A DNA stretch of 64,000 nt from Typha latifolia (lineage: Eukaryota > Streptophyta > Magnoliopsida > Poales > Typhaceae): the NCBI GenBank assembly GCA_019914945.1, contig CM034101.1, positions 1,871,188 to 1,935,187 of the forward strand, given 5' to 3'. Both the position numbers and the translations under genes were made by a program. Below are positions 1 through 10,809 of the stretch, in pieces (the stretch's first letter is position 1; each line of letters opens with the position of its first letter). The notes under the pieces were generated by a model. That model saw only the letters and a list, made by a program, of their open reading frames with translations, had not been told where the DNA came from and did no database searches.

Positions 1-1314
<1,314 letters not shown>

Positions 1315-1906
1315 GTTGTTTGAGTCGATTAGTGGTCATTGTTTGTTATTTGCTTGTAATCAGTATATACTCTGTCTGATGTCTATCCATTTCACACTGC
1401 TGATACATTGATTTGCTTTTGTATTGTGGTCTATTGTATCTGACGTTTTCTGTGATTGTTAATATTGTTCCAGCTATATTTGATTCAACATGTTATTTCC
1501 TTTTAAGTTCTTTTTCTTCTTTGATGATAAGTTCCATTGGCATGATACTGGGAGAGGTGGCTTAAAAAATGTCTACGTACTGTACGCATGCGTGCCTTTA
1601 ATGTGGTCCTTGTACGTAGACTGTCTTAATGCACAGGGTTCTCGCGGGTATGTTCTCGTTGCAAATTTTATTGTAATTCTCGCCATAAATTCCGTTATCT
1701 AATTACAAGATTATATTATTGTTGTTTTAAAATTGGGTTTGCCAAATAATATGGAAAACTATGGGATAAAATAAAAGGATAATGATAGATTGAGAGCAGA
1801 AAAAACTCATCATACTTATTATTTATGACTCTTTCTTGTATTCATATTTCTTGAATAACCTTCGCTTTCGGTGAACAAATTAAGTTTATTATTATCCAAT
1901 AGCTGT

Positions 1907-1957
<51 letters not shown>

Positions 1958-3126
1958 ATTCTACTAATTCATGATTGCATATGCATGATATTGGACTTGT
2001 CACTGACAATGTTAAGCTATCAGTTGAGGGTGTGACAGCCAAGGAGACTTTTATCAGGCTTAAAAGTGTTGTTAGGCTTGCAACTACTCCAACCTACCTA
2101 AAGAGACAAATCTATCCTACCTTCAATCATAACTCCAAACTCTTGATAATTTAAGTAGTCTTTGGTTTGTCAGTTGTGTATACACCTACTCCAAATTGTT
2201 TCTTTGTCGAAGGAAATATTTATATGAACTATGAAGTACATATCTATCAGTTTCTTCAGACATATCAATGGACAACTCTTATTATTCCATTAGAAATGTC
2301 TCAGAAAAGAGATTCAAAAAAGTACAGTTTTGGTGATCTACTTCTGAAATCTAAGGCCTGTAATGAGTAGCTAAGTGTCATTTCTCCACTCCAATTGTAC
2401 ATAGTAAATGTTGCAGAGTTGGCTATAGTTGGAAAAAAAGAAAGAACTTCAAATCAAAACTATCCACAAATCTTCAATACAAAAGCACATTCAAGGAAGA
2501 TGATTTATGATTAAATCTCTGATAACTTCAATATTAGCTTCTATATATGCTGAAATTTTACCAAGAGCGCAGTCAATCTCTTCTTCTATCTATCTATATA
2601 TTTGATCTACATCCATGTACTCTGTTCTACTTCATATTTATTTTGTACCATCATGATCTAAACTTAACAACTCCAAAAGCGATATGTTACTCATAAGCAA
2701 AGTGGTTTGACATTCTAATCACCAACTGCCATTAGTTACAAGATTGAGACAACTTATCTTTGTTCTATTATGTGGCAACCAACACCTACTTCATTAAGAA
2801 ATCTCCTTCTCTGTCTGCTTGCTTGATAGCTTACTATTGAGCCCAAGTCATCATATATCCTGCTTATAAATTCATCGGAATTCCTAATAGAAATGTAAAA
2901 CGTAAAGCAAAACATTCCTCTTAGCAGATTTACCATCATATTAATAGAAGTAAATATTTCCAAAAGATATAACAATAAATAGTTTTTTGTACTTCCACTT
3001 GAACTTTAACTTCTCTCCTTTGCATTACATTGCTTACCAACCAACACAATCTCATACAAGTCTGGTATGAAATTGGTCTCCAAATTCAAAACAAAACAAG
3101 ATGAAAGGACTAGTTCTATCAACGCA
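1315..3126. other. Intergenic region between alpha-tubulin and the ERF gene
   Basis: The region contains the tubulin 3' untranslated sequence and, at the far end, the 3' flank of the minus-strand ERF gene. Apart from a GA microsatellite at 1911-1956 I see no gene. The short reading frames here (for example 1490-1702 and 2167-2370) have AT-driven, low-complexity content and no family resemblance. Confidence 0.6.
1911..1956. repeat. (AG)n microsatellite
   Basis: An uninterrupted 46-base AG dinucleotide run lies in the intergenic region downstream of the tubulin gene. Confidence 0.97.
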
Positions 3127-3927
3127 TCAAATTCTACAATACAAATGACACAATGGGGGGAGATCCCATATCGAATCGCAAGGATCGTGCACCATGTCGA
3201 GGTACTCCTGAACTCCGTTCATCCCGTAGAGCGACGCAGATATTTGCCTCTCCATCTTCATCCTTTCGAACTCCGAGAATTCTTGGCTAATGTTGGGCAA
3301 TTCTAGTCCGTCGAACACCGGAAGGTGATCGAACGCAGGCTCAAACGCCCACGAGTGATGTAACTGCTGCGGAACTAATTGAAATCCTTCACCACCATTG
3401 CTGAAGCATGGCTTGTCGGCTTCATCCACCATCTGGGTCTCTTGCTTCTTCTCATGGGAAAGAGTTGTAGCACTTACAATGCTACTACTAGTACTACTTT
3501 CACATGTCACAGTACCTGAACAAGTGGTAGTGCGAACACTACTAGTAGTAGAATTAGATTCAACTTTCTTGAGCTTCTTATGATCAAGAAGGCTGCGAAT
3601 TCTGGAGGCCAGAGGGGAATCAGAGGAGACATGAGTGGTGAAGTTGGTGCGAGTGTTGGATCCTCGGAGGAGGCAGGCGGCCTCGTCGTAGGCTCGAGCC
3701 GCCTCCTCGGCGGTCTCGAAGGTGCCTAACCACATCCTGATCTTCTGAGTGGTGTCCTTGATCTCTGCCACCCATCTCCCGGATGGCCTTTGCCTTACAC
3801 CTACGAACTTGTTAGTGCTACTCTTATTCCGTCCTTTGAACTTGCTCGGCTTAGAGACTGGAATTTGATACTGTTGTTGTTGTTGTTGGTGGTGGTGGTG
3901 GCTTTGTTGCTGGAAGTGGAGCTCCAT
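3127..3927 (-). CDS. AP2/ERF transcription factor, RAP2-11/ERN-like
   Basis: A single-exon gene of 266 residues with one AP2/ERF DNA-binding domain at about residues 40-97. It reads [18 protein letters not shown], then the [19 protein letters not shown] core and a RGSNTRTNF end. One AP2 domain with this VAEIKD/WLG pattern marks the ERF family; its close fit to what I recall of Arabidopsis RAP2.11 and legume ERN proteins suggests that subgroup. It would bind GCC-box-like DNA in the nucleus. The N-terminus (residues 6-19) is a Gln/His tract from CAA/CAC repeats, and a basic stretch (about 26-40) precedes the domain. The middle is Ser/Thr-rich and the C-terminal third is acidic with hydrophobic residues, typical of an activation region. 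The start is the first ATG of the frame. Subgroup assignment is from memory; family assignment is secure. Confidence 0.9.
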   Translation of the reverse strand: MELHFQQQSHHHHQQQQQQYQIPVSKPSKFKGRNKSSTNKFVGVRQRPSGRWVAEIKDTTQKIRMWLGTFETAEEAARAYDEAACLLRGSNTRTNFTTHVSSDSPLASRIRSLLDHKKLKKVESNSTTSSVRTTTCSGTVTCESSTSSSIVSATTLSHEKKQETQMVDEADKPCFSNGGEGFQLVPQQLHHSWAFEPAFDHLPVFDGLELPNISQEFSEFERMKMERQISASLYGMNGVQEYLDMVHDPCDSIWDLPPLCHLYCRI

Positions 3928-3976
3928 TGCTTGCAGTAGGTGTTTGAGAACAGGAGGGAAGAGTAGTTGTGTAGTA

Positions 3977-3981
<5 letters not shown>

Positions 3982-4028
<47 letters not shown>
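3982..4028. repeat. (GA)n microsatellite in the ERF 5' leader
   Basis: A 47-base GA run, read as CT on the coding strand, starts 55 bases upstream of the ERF start codon and about 50 bases downstream of the TATA box. It is therefore probably transcribed as part of the 5' leader. Confidence 0.95.
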
Positions 4029-4031
<3 letters not shown>

Positions 4032-4078
4032 GGTAGAGGAGAAAAGGGGATGTTCATGACCATTTTCTCTTTGGAAAA

Positions 4079-4084
4079 TTTATA
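4079..4084 (-). promoter_or_regulatory. Probable TATA box of the ERF gene
   Basis: The minus strand reads CTATAAATT here, about 150 bases upstream of the ERF ATG. The position allows a leader of roughly 120 bases that includes the CT repeat. No transcript start is known. Confidence 0.5.
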
Positions 4085-4366
4085 GAGCTTTGCTTAGATG
4101 ACTGGGTTTCAGTGGAAGGAGGAGGTGCTTTCAATGATTGGCCGAGGAATGTTATGCCGGGCATGTCTGTAGGCCCCACCCAGTAAAATAATATGACCAA
4201 ATTACTCTTTTATTATGATTATTACAATTTTTGAGATAAATTAGATTTTCTATTATTTTTTTATTATTCATAAGAGAAATTCGGGTTCCAATTTCCAACT
4301 CATTACTTCATGTCACGAGTTAATACATTTTTCCCACTGTACGTCTGTACTGCAGCAGCGATTGCC

Positions 4367-4423
<57 letters not shown>

Positions 4424-5221
4424 TATCAGAAAGTGAGAATTTTTCTATATTAATCTATAGGTACAATAACGATTTATGAAAACCAAGGTGCATAATTAAT
4501 GAAAGAAGACGTTGCTCTTATTTACCAATTTTTATTTTATTTTTTTATTTTAAGACTTATTTTTTTATTTCAAAGTAATGCAAGGGTAGTAATAGTATAA
4601 GGGAGGATGCAACTAATAAAACAAAACTTTGGTAGGTCCCACATAGATTAGCAAAGTCCAAAAGTCTCGGTCAACGCCCTAATAAGAACCAAGTCATGGA
4701 GGCACGAAAGTTCGCCACTTGGGAGCATTCGAGGGACTGAAGCTAGACGACAACATGCATGCGTCTAAGGGAATAATATTTTTTTAAAAAAAATAAATAT
4801 TTCTATGATGGCATCCTAATTACTAAAATATTAGCCATTAATATTACAAAAAGTGTCTTAGTTAATTTAAGAGATGAAACTATAAATGATATAAAAAGTT
4901 TGCTATCAGTATGCCGATTCGTCCAAGCCTCCCTTTTTATTAGAACATGCCAGCCTCTCCCATCACCAGGGAAACTTTTTTAATGATCTCTTGGCCATAT
5001 TGGATTAATATAAGCAATAATTGAAGGTAATTATGAACTACTATTCCATTAAAAAATTTCGTCTTAGTAATGGCTTTGTGATGAACAAGGGATTGGCATC
5101 CAATTTCAAATATTATCCATTAGAGATTACCACGAAGAACTCACTCAGCCAAGTGATTTAACATTTAGGTACAATAAACATCTCAAATTAAATACTAAAA
5201 CCAATTGATACTTCAACCTAA
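4085..5221. other. Intergenic region upstream of ERF and downstream of HEXO2
   Basis: AT-rich sequence holding the ERF upstream promoter on the left and the 3' flank of the hexosaminidase gene on the right. The only distinct feature is a TA microsatellite at 4369-4419. I see no coding sequence or RNA gene. Confidence 0.6.
4369..4419. repeat. (TA)n microsatellite
   Basis: A run of about 51 bases of pure TA lies in the upstream region of the ERF gene. Confidence 0.95.
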
Positions 5222-7521
5222 TTAATAAACCAAGTTGCACATCCCAAGATGAGTCCTGCACCACAAAGGTTGAATTGGCTCGGCATTGATTCCTCTTCCT
5301 ACCATCCGATGCCGCCAGTCGGTCAGCCGGTCGGTGGCATCGGCGTACCGCTTCTTTCCGGTCATGTCTCGATTATCGGACCACAATGCCTCCGCTAATG
5401 CTGATGCTCTAGGCCAAACCCTAGCATCCAACACAGTTGGGTCAGCCTGCTCGGACCATAATGCCACCTCTCCACCTAACACTAAACTAGACTCGACCTG
5501 ACTCAACCCATAAGTTATGTCATAGTCATACACCCTTTGCCATGTCTTAAATGGACCACACCAAGATCCTCCAGTGCTCGCATCACTTCCGATCTGATCA
5601 TAGGAGCTATCATTCCCAATGAAATCTCCGTGGCCGCAATCCAGGTAGTAGAAATCGGCCGACGACACGATAACCCGGTAACCGGCTTGGACGATGAGCT
5701 TGGTATTGTTAGGTCCACTGTTCCAGGTTTGTAAAATAGTTGTATCTGGTGAGATCATTGAAGAATTCACTCTAATCTGTGAGTCTAACAAGATGTCCTC
5801 CCAATAGACCACGGTCTTGTTGAGTGACACAATGTAGGGGTGAGTTAGGTTGAGAAAGAGCTCAAGGAGTTGGCTTAGGGTTCCACCATCGGATAAATAA
5901 GCCTGGATGGATGGGTCTGAGTTCCAACAACCTGGAGTGATCTCATCACCACCGGCATGGAGGAACTCATCTGGGAAAAGAGAGGCTATGTCTTTGATCA
6001 CATTTTCATGGACTTGGTAGGTTTGGGGATTGAGAGGGTTCAGGTGGCCGGTGCCGGGCTCCGACGCAAGGCGGTCCGGCCAATTCTCCGGTCCGTTGGG
6101 TAGCCAAAACTTGTTAGCACAAGTCATAATTTCCGGGTAGGCTTCGGCCCATGATCCTGTGTGGGCTGTAATTAAGAAGTTTTAAAAAAATTTGTTAACG
6201 TCAAAATTATTATTATTATTATTTACTTTGATAGAAGAAATCTTTATTCTAATCTAAGGACTTTAAGGAGAGGAAGAGGAAAGGACATAAGAGCAAAGGA
6301 TGTTTCTAAATAAAAACGCCGGCCTAAGACAAAAGGACATATTATCACTTTGTTATCGTGATAACTAAGTAATTAATTTTGTCTGCTTGTCTTAGGCCGG
6401 CTTTTCCTACCTTTGGAAGTTTCGAGTAACTTGATATTTATATATGTATATATAACTAGTACTAAATGACGTATAATAAGAGCATGCCATATTTGTAGCA
6501 AGAAAATAATGTTTTTATTTTTAATTTTAACTTCTACTGCATGCTGGATGATTTGGCAGCCAATGATAAGGTTCCGACTACCCAACCGTAGCGAATTCCT
6601 AAAATCCTCCAAGAATATCATCTTGATTTGCATGAAATGACATGACTACGTAAAAAAAGACAATGACTGAATTAAAAATATATGTAAGAAACTAGCTTTA
6701 CCGGGAGCATCGATCTCTGGCATCACTCTGACTCCACGGCTCATCCCAAAGTCGACGACGGCCGCCACGTCAGCCGCATTATACCTCATCCCCTCCCCGT
6801 ACGCCCCCTTCTCGGCGAGCTTCGGCTCCGACGGCAGCTCTATGGGAAACGAGTGGGAGTCCGTTATATGCCAATGGAATACGTTCAACTTGTTAGCTCC
6901 CATGGCGTCGATCGTCCTCATGATATCCTCCACCGGATAATAATTCCTCGACGTGTCGAGCATCACCCCCCGGTGACCGAAGATCGGGCGGTCGGCGACG
7001 TAGACATCGCCCGCGACCACCGGCGGGTCGCCCCATGACAGCTGCAAGAAGGTCTCGAGCCCCCGCATGGCGCCCCACGCGGTGGCCGACGTCAAGGTTG
7101 CGGCGCCGGCGGAGGCGTCGATCGAGAGGGTGTACGACTCGTCGACGCCGTGGCGGAGGGGGGCGGCGATGTCGGCGACGCAGAGGGTAAGAGTGCGGAG
7201 CGGTTGGAGCACGGAGAGGTTGACGGCGGGGGCGACGATGGGGTTGTAGTGCTCGGAGAAGAGGAGGGCCGAGTAGCGGGCGACGGCGGAGGTGAGGTGA
7301 GGGTGGGAGGAGTAGGGGGAGAGGATTTGGAAGGAGGGGGAGAGAGGGGTGGAGGTGGGAGTTGGCCAGAGGAAGGTGGTGGGCTTGGGCCAGACGTTGA
7401 TGGGGAGAGGTTGGGGGGAGGAGAGAGAGAGGAAGAAGAAGAAGAAGAAGAAGAAGAAGAAGAATAAGAAGGAGGAGGAGGAGAGGGTTATGATCAAGAG
7501 ATCAATGGAGGCTTTGGCCAT
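5222..7521 (-). CDS. HEXO2: Beta-hexosaminidase (GH20), HEXO2-type
   Basis: A GH20 enzyme that removes terminal GlcNAc/GalNAc from glycans, including N-glycans, in the secretory pathway or apoplast. There are two exons on the minus strand: 7521-6702 and 6165-5222, with the intron phase after the first base of codon 274. They join into 587 residues, a normal length. Visible motifs are [21 protein letters not shown] then HTGSW at the junction, the catalytic Asp-Glu pair in HAGGDE (about D347-E348), the WNSGPNNTK region, [12 protein letters not shown], and [11 protein letters not shown]. The C-terminal EPIQPLW-C-C tail matches Arabidopsis HEXO2 better than HEXO1 or HEXO3, from memory. An N-terminal signal peptide is followed by a long GH20b domain. 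Two oddities: the signal peptide core is an 11-Phe run, and splicing gives Ala where the family has Gly in PGH. The first exon is much GC-richer than the second. Confidence 0.93.
6166..6701 (-). other. Intron of HEXO2 with a nested hairpin
   Basis: A 536-base GT-AG intron. The donor on the minus strand reads G|GTAAAG at 6702/6701 and the acceptor reads ACAG|CCC at 6166/6165. It contains perfect 15-base inverted repeat arms at 6318-6332 and 6387-6401 (gccggcctaagacaa and its complement), with a smaller inverted repeat ttatcac/gtgataa nested at 6342-6364. The structure could be a tiny MITE remnant. Confidence 0.75.
7432..7463. repeat. (GAA)n microsatellite inside HEXO2 coding sequence
   Basis: A GAA trinucleotide run that on the coding strand reads TTC repeated. 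It encodes the poly-Phe stretch of the hexosaminidase signal peptide. Confidence 0.93.
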
Positions 7522-7580
7522 GGAGAACTAGTTGTTGGTGCTGCTGTTTGTGATTAGTAATTAGCAATAAGTGTCATGGG

Positions 7581-7590
7581 ATATTTATAT
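7581..7590 (-). promoter_or_regulatory. Probable TATA box of HEXO2
   Basis: The minus strand reads atataaatat about 60 bases upstream of the HEXO2 start codon, implying a short leader. Support is by position and sequence only. Confidence 0.45.
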
Positions 7591-9295
7591 ATGTGTAAAG
7601 GAGATGGAGGTGAGAGTGTTAATTAACTATTTGGTTGCCATCTTCTGGAGCGAGCTGTGGTTACTCCATTTGGCCTTTGTTTGTAGTCATAGAACTCAAT
7701 TATATATATATAGTAGGCCGTCCATTTTCGGTAGTCCAGTGGTTGGATCCTATTAATTATTTTCTCATAGATATTAAGATTAATTATTAGATAAACAATA
7801 GATATTAGGTTAACACTAGATGAACAAAAAAAAAAAGCTTTGATATATGTAGTGGAATAATTTTATATATGTTCTTACTATATATAGTTTCTTGTTTATT
7901 GGCTTGGAGTATTTCATTAGGGCTTTAAAATGAGTGCAAAATAAGTGATCCATTAGTGCACTAGTATAAAGGGAATGAAGCTAGTAAAGAGTAGTATCCC
8001 ATTTACATGTATACTACTAAATTAATTTGGTGTTTGTGATAGTGGGCTTTATCTGAAGCAACTTAGGAACAACACCCAAGCCCCTACCTTTTGTTCTGCA
8101 AGGTGAATTAAGAGAAATATGTAACTTTCTCATTTTCAGGGTCCCTCCTCTATTTGTCTTCTCTGTATATAGATGTCACTCAGCCCAATTAAGTCATGTC
8201 TTGGTTAATTGAACCAAAGGTATATGATTTCAAATCTTTAGAGATCTTAATATAATTTAGTCTGCAGGTGACATCCACATGATCGTATACTGTTAGGTTT
8301 GTTAACTTAAGTTTTTAAATCAATTTATTTTCTAGTATCATATTATAGCTAGTTTTTCTTTTGTCATATGTATGTATGTATGTAGATGGCAGGTCTAATT
8401 AATGATGGAGGGATTGTTCACATTAGCAACTACTTGGATTTGTTTATGCTTCACATGATACTTATGGAGCTTCAAAATTAAACCCAAGGATGTGGTGTGA
8501 TGAGAGGACTTAATTAGCACTTAGGCCTAAACTTATTTTTCCATCATCGATCACACATTCGTGCGTCTTAATTCAAAGCGTGTGGCAACCATTTAATTAA
8601 GACAGCAGACATATCGATTGTGTCACGTTATATCTTTACTCTAATTGTGTAGAACAAAAAATAAAAGTTGGTAATACATCAGAGAATAAATCTATCCATC
8701 CATGCATGCATGCATGCAGATATCTAACTATGCCTGGTCTTTGGAAGTCTATATCCATGATCAGTATTTAAACCCATGTTAACATGTGGAATAAAAATAT
8801 ATTTATTTTAGTACAATCCTCCTTATATTGATTTTAATAAATAAAAAACTACTTAGATTTGTACTTAGTATACTAATACTTAGTTCTAGCTTTTCTTATC
8901 TTTCATTTAATATTTTTTTGCATTTATTAGTTATTATTTATTTTTTAGAAGATATTATTTTAAAAAACTATTATTTCAATCATTTAATCTCTTTTTTTTT
9001 CTATTCCTCTTGTATCTCTTCTCCTCATCTATCTATTATAAAAAACATGTTAGTTATTTATCAAATTATTATTTAAATTTTTTATCGTATTAAATACAAT
9101 TATTACAGTAATATATAACTAAACATTAAACATTAAAGTAACTTATATCAATATATGTTCTCTTATACTAATATAAAAAAAATTAAATAACACAATATTA
9201 ATATTAGTTTTATTTCAGAAGTGAAATAACCCGGACAATATATATATATATAACTAATTTGCATGTCAATTTCATACTTCACATCAAGCAATTAA
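7591..9295. other. Intergenic region upstream of HEXO2
   Basis: AT-rich sequence with no recognisable gene. It has a short (ATGC)n run near 8702-8719 and several AT-rich low-complexity frames, for example 8828-9076, whose Leu/Ile/Ser/Tyr content only reflects base composition. The right edge is the target-site duplication of the solo LTR. Confidence 0.6.
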
Positions 9296-10102
9296 TGCAA
9301 TTTGAAAAACCCATAGACACAAGTATGTATCTAAATACTAGGCAATGATATCACTCGTTCGCTTAAGTAAAAATCCGAAGAAATATTAAGAACGAAAGTA
9401 GAGATGAACGCCAAGATTTTAACGTGAAAAAACTCAAACGGGAAAAAACCATGGATCCAAACTCGGATCAAATCCAATCACTAGAATAGTAGCAATTACA
9501 AGACTGACTCACAAAACAACCCGTCGATCCAAACGATTTTGTTCCTCTCAGTCTTGCTCGCTAGAACCCATGATTCACTGCTTCTCGTGATTGATGTCCA
9601 ATCTCAGTAACTCTCGAGATTGATCTTTCATCTAGATAGCCCTTAAGACGAAAGATTAAGCTTTTTAGAAGAGTAGGACTTTGTTAGTTGAAGAACCGAT
9701 GTAGCCTAAAGAAGTCTCCTTCAATAATACTTCTTCAACACCCCTCGAGTTAGGGCATCACAATCTTTATATATGATCTCCAAGAAAGAGTCAAATCCAA
9801 GTCTTATCCGAACTTACGAAAGTCTAAGAATATCAAACTTTGTTGGTGCGTTCGAACGCAGCCTGGGTGCATTCGAACGGCCTGACTTGATCTCAGGTGC
9901 GTTCGAACGGGCCCAAGTGCGTTCGAACGTGATAGCTTGAACTTTTCAGATTGCGTTCGAACGCGTTTGTGAACGCGGTGTGAACTCAAAAGCTTTTCTC
10001 CAATAATTTTGCAATTCTTCAAACCAGAGATTTTCTAGACTTGTATAAAGCTCATATATATCTATAAATATACTTAGAATATTTTGTACACAATTGCCAA
10101 CA
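9296..10102 (-). mobile_element. Solo LTR, probably Ty1/Copia type
   Basis: An 807-base element starts with TG and ends with CA. It is flanked on both sides by the same five bases, ATTAA, at 9291-9295 and 10103-10107. This is the footprint of an LTR-retrotransposon insertion followed by LTR-LTR recombination. On the minus strand it begins TGTTGGCAATTG. Near its 3' end that strand carries a block ending in ttttttcacgttaaaatctt, a pattern I associate with plant Copia LTRs (from memory). There is no internal coding region, second LTR, primer-binding site or polypurine tract beside it. The superfamily and orientation are inferences; the boundaries are seen directly. Confidence 0.85.
9848..9976. 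repeat. Cluster of TTCGAA palindromes in the solo LTR
   Basis: Five copies of a palindromic unit close to gcgttcgaacg occur at 9848-9858, 9869-9879, 9899-9909, 9919-9929 and 9953-9964. A degenerate half-copy follows at 9964-9976. The spacing is irregular, about 20-34 bases. The cluster lies inside the LTR and is locally more GC-rich than its surroundings. Confidence 0.85.
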
Positions 10103-10107
10103 ATTAA

Positions 10108-10660
10108 AAACCTAACACAATTATTTACAAGGAGATATTCGATGGTATTTATGCCATGGAGATATTTGATGGTATTATTCCCTAATCCCTATCAAGTTAA
10201 CTTGTTAACTCAGCGATTATCTCTAACCAGATGGGTACTATATGATTTAAACTCACGATATTTAGGGCTGTCAATTTAGCCAACTGTTAACTCGTGTTCA
10301 ACTTGAAATTATAATTAAGATCGACTCAGCTCCTTTAATAAATAAGTTTAAGACGAACTAAAAATCTGAGCTCGAAGTATAAAGGAGCCGAACAAGAGCA
10401 ATTCTTTAACTCAAAGGATAGATAAAGCTAATATATATATTTTATTGAGTGATTTAGTTATAATTTATATTTTAATAAAACTTACCTTTATCTATTAACA
10501 TATATAAAGGGAATTAGGGACCATTAAAACTTAAAGTAAGACACTCAAAATCTCTAAGGGAAGTTAGCACTAGTAGTAGGAGATGGCTTTGTGCACCTCC
10601 CAACCACCAAGATAGTTGTACTCTTCCTTGCACGCTACAATCACTCCTTCCTTCATTCCA
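10108..10660. other. Intergenic region between the solo LTR and the Vps62 gene
   Basis: AT-rich sequence forming the upstream flank of the Vps62-like gene. No coding sequence or RNA gene is evident. Confidence 0.55.
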
Positions 10661-10663
10661 TAT

Positions 10664-10670
10664 TATATAA
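10664..10670 (+). promoter_or_regulatory. Probable TATA box of the Vps62-like gene
   Basis: TATATAA lies about 140 bases upstream of the ATG at 10810. It is the only TATA-like match at a suitable distance. Confidence 0.4.
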
Positions 10671-10809
10671 GAATATAAGGAATCATTGCAAGGCACAAGG
10701 TTTGCCTTCTAATCTCACATTGGAACCGCAGAAAAGGATAAATTCCTCAACCCCACCACCTAAAATCTCTACATTTGTTTCTCCTTTCTTCTCCACTTTC
10801 TCTCCAACT

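Noticed and set aside
7150..7467. Gly/Glu-rich open frame antisense to HEXO2 exon 1
   Set aside because: Composition comes from the GC-rich exon and the GAA repeat read on the wrong strand.
8828..9076. 82-residue Leu/Ile/Tyr-rich ORF
   Set aside because: AT-driven composition with no domain or promoter support.
9848..9976. tRNA T-loop (GTTCGAA) matches
   Set aside because: There is no acceptor stem, D-arm or anticodon arm at suitable distances; the motif is part of a palindromic array.
9804..10022. 72-residue minus-strand ORF with VRTH repeats
   Set aside because: It is a translation of the LTR palindrome array, not a gene.
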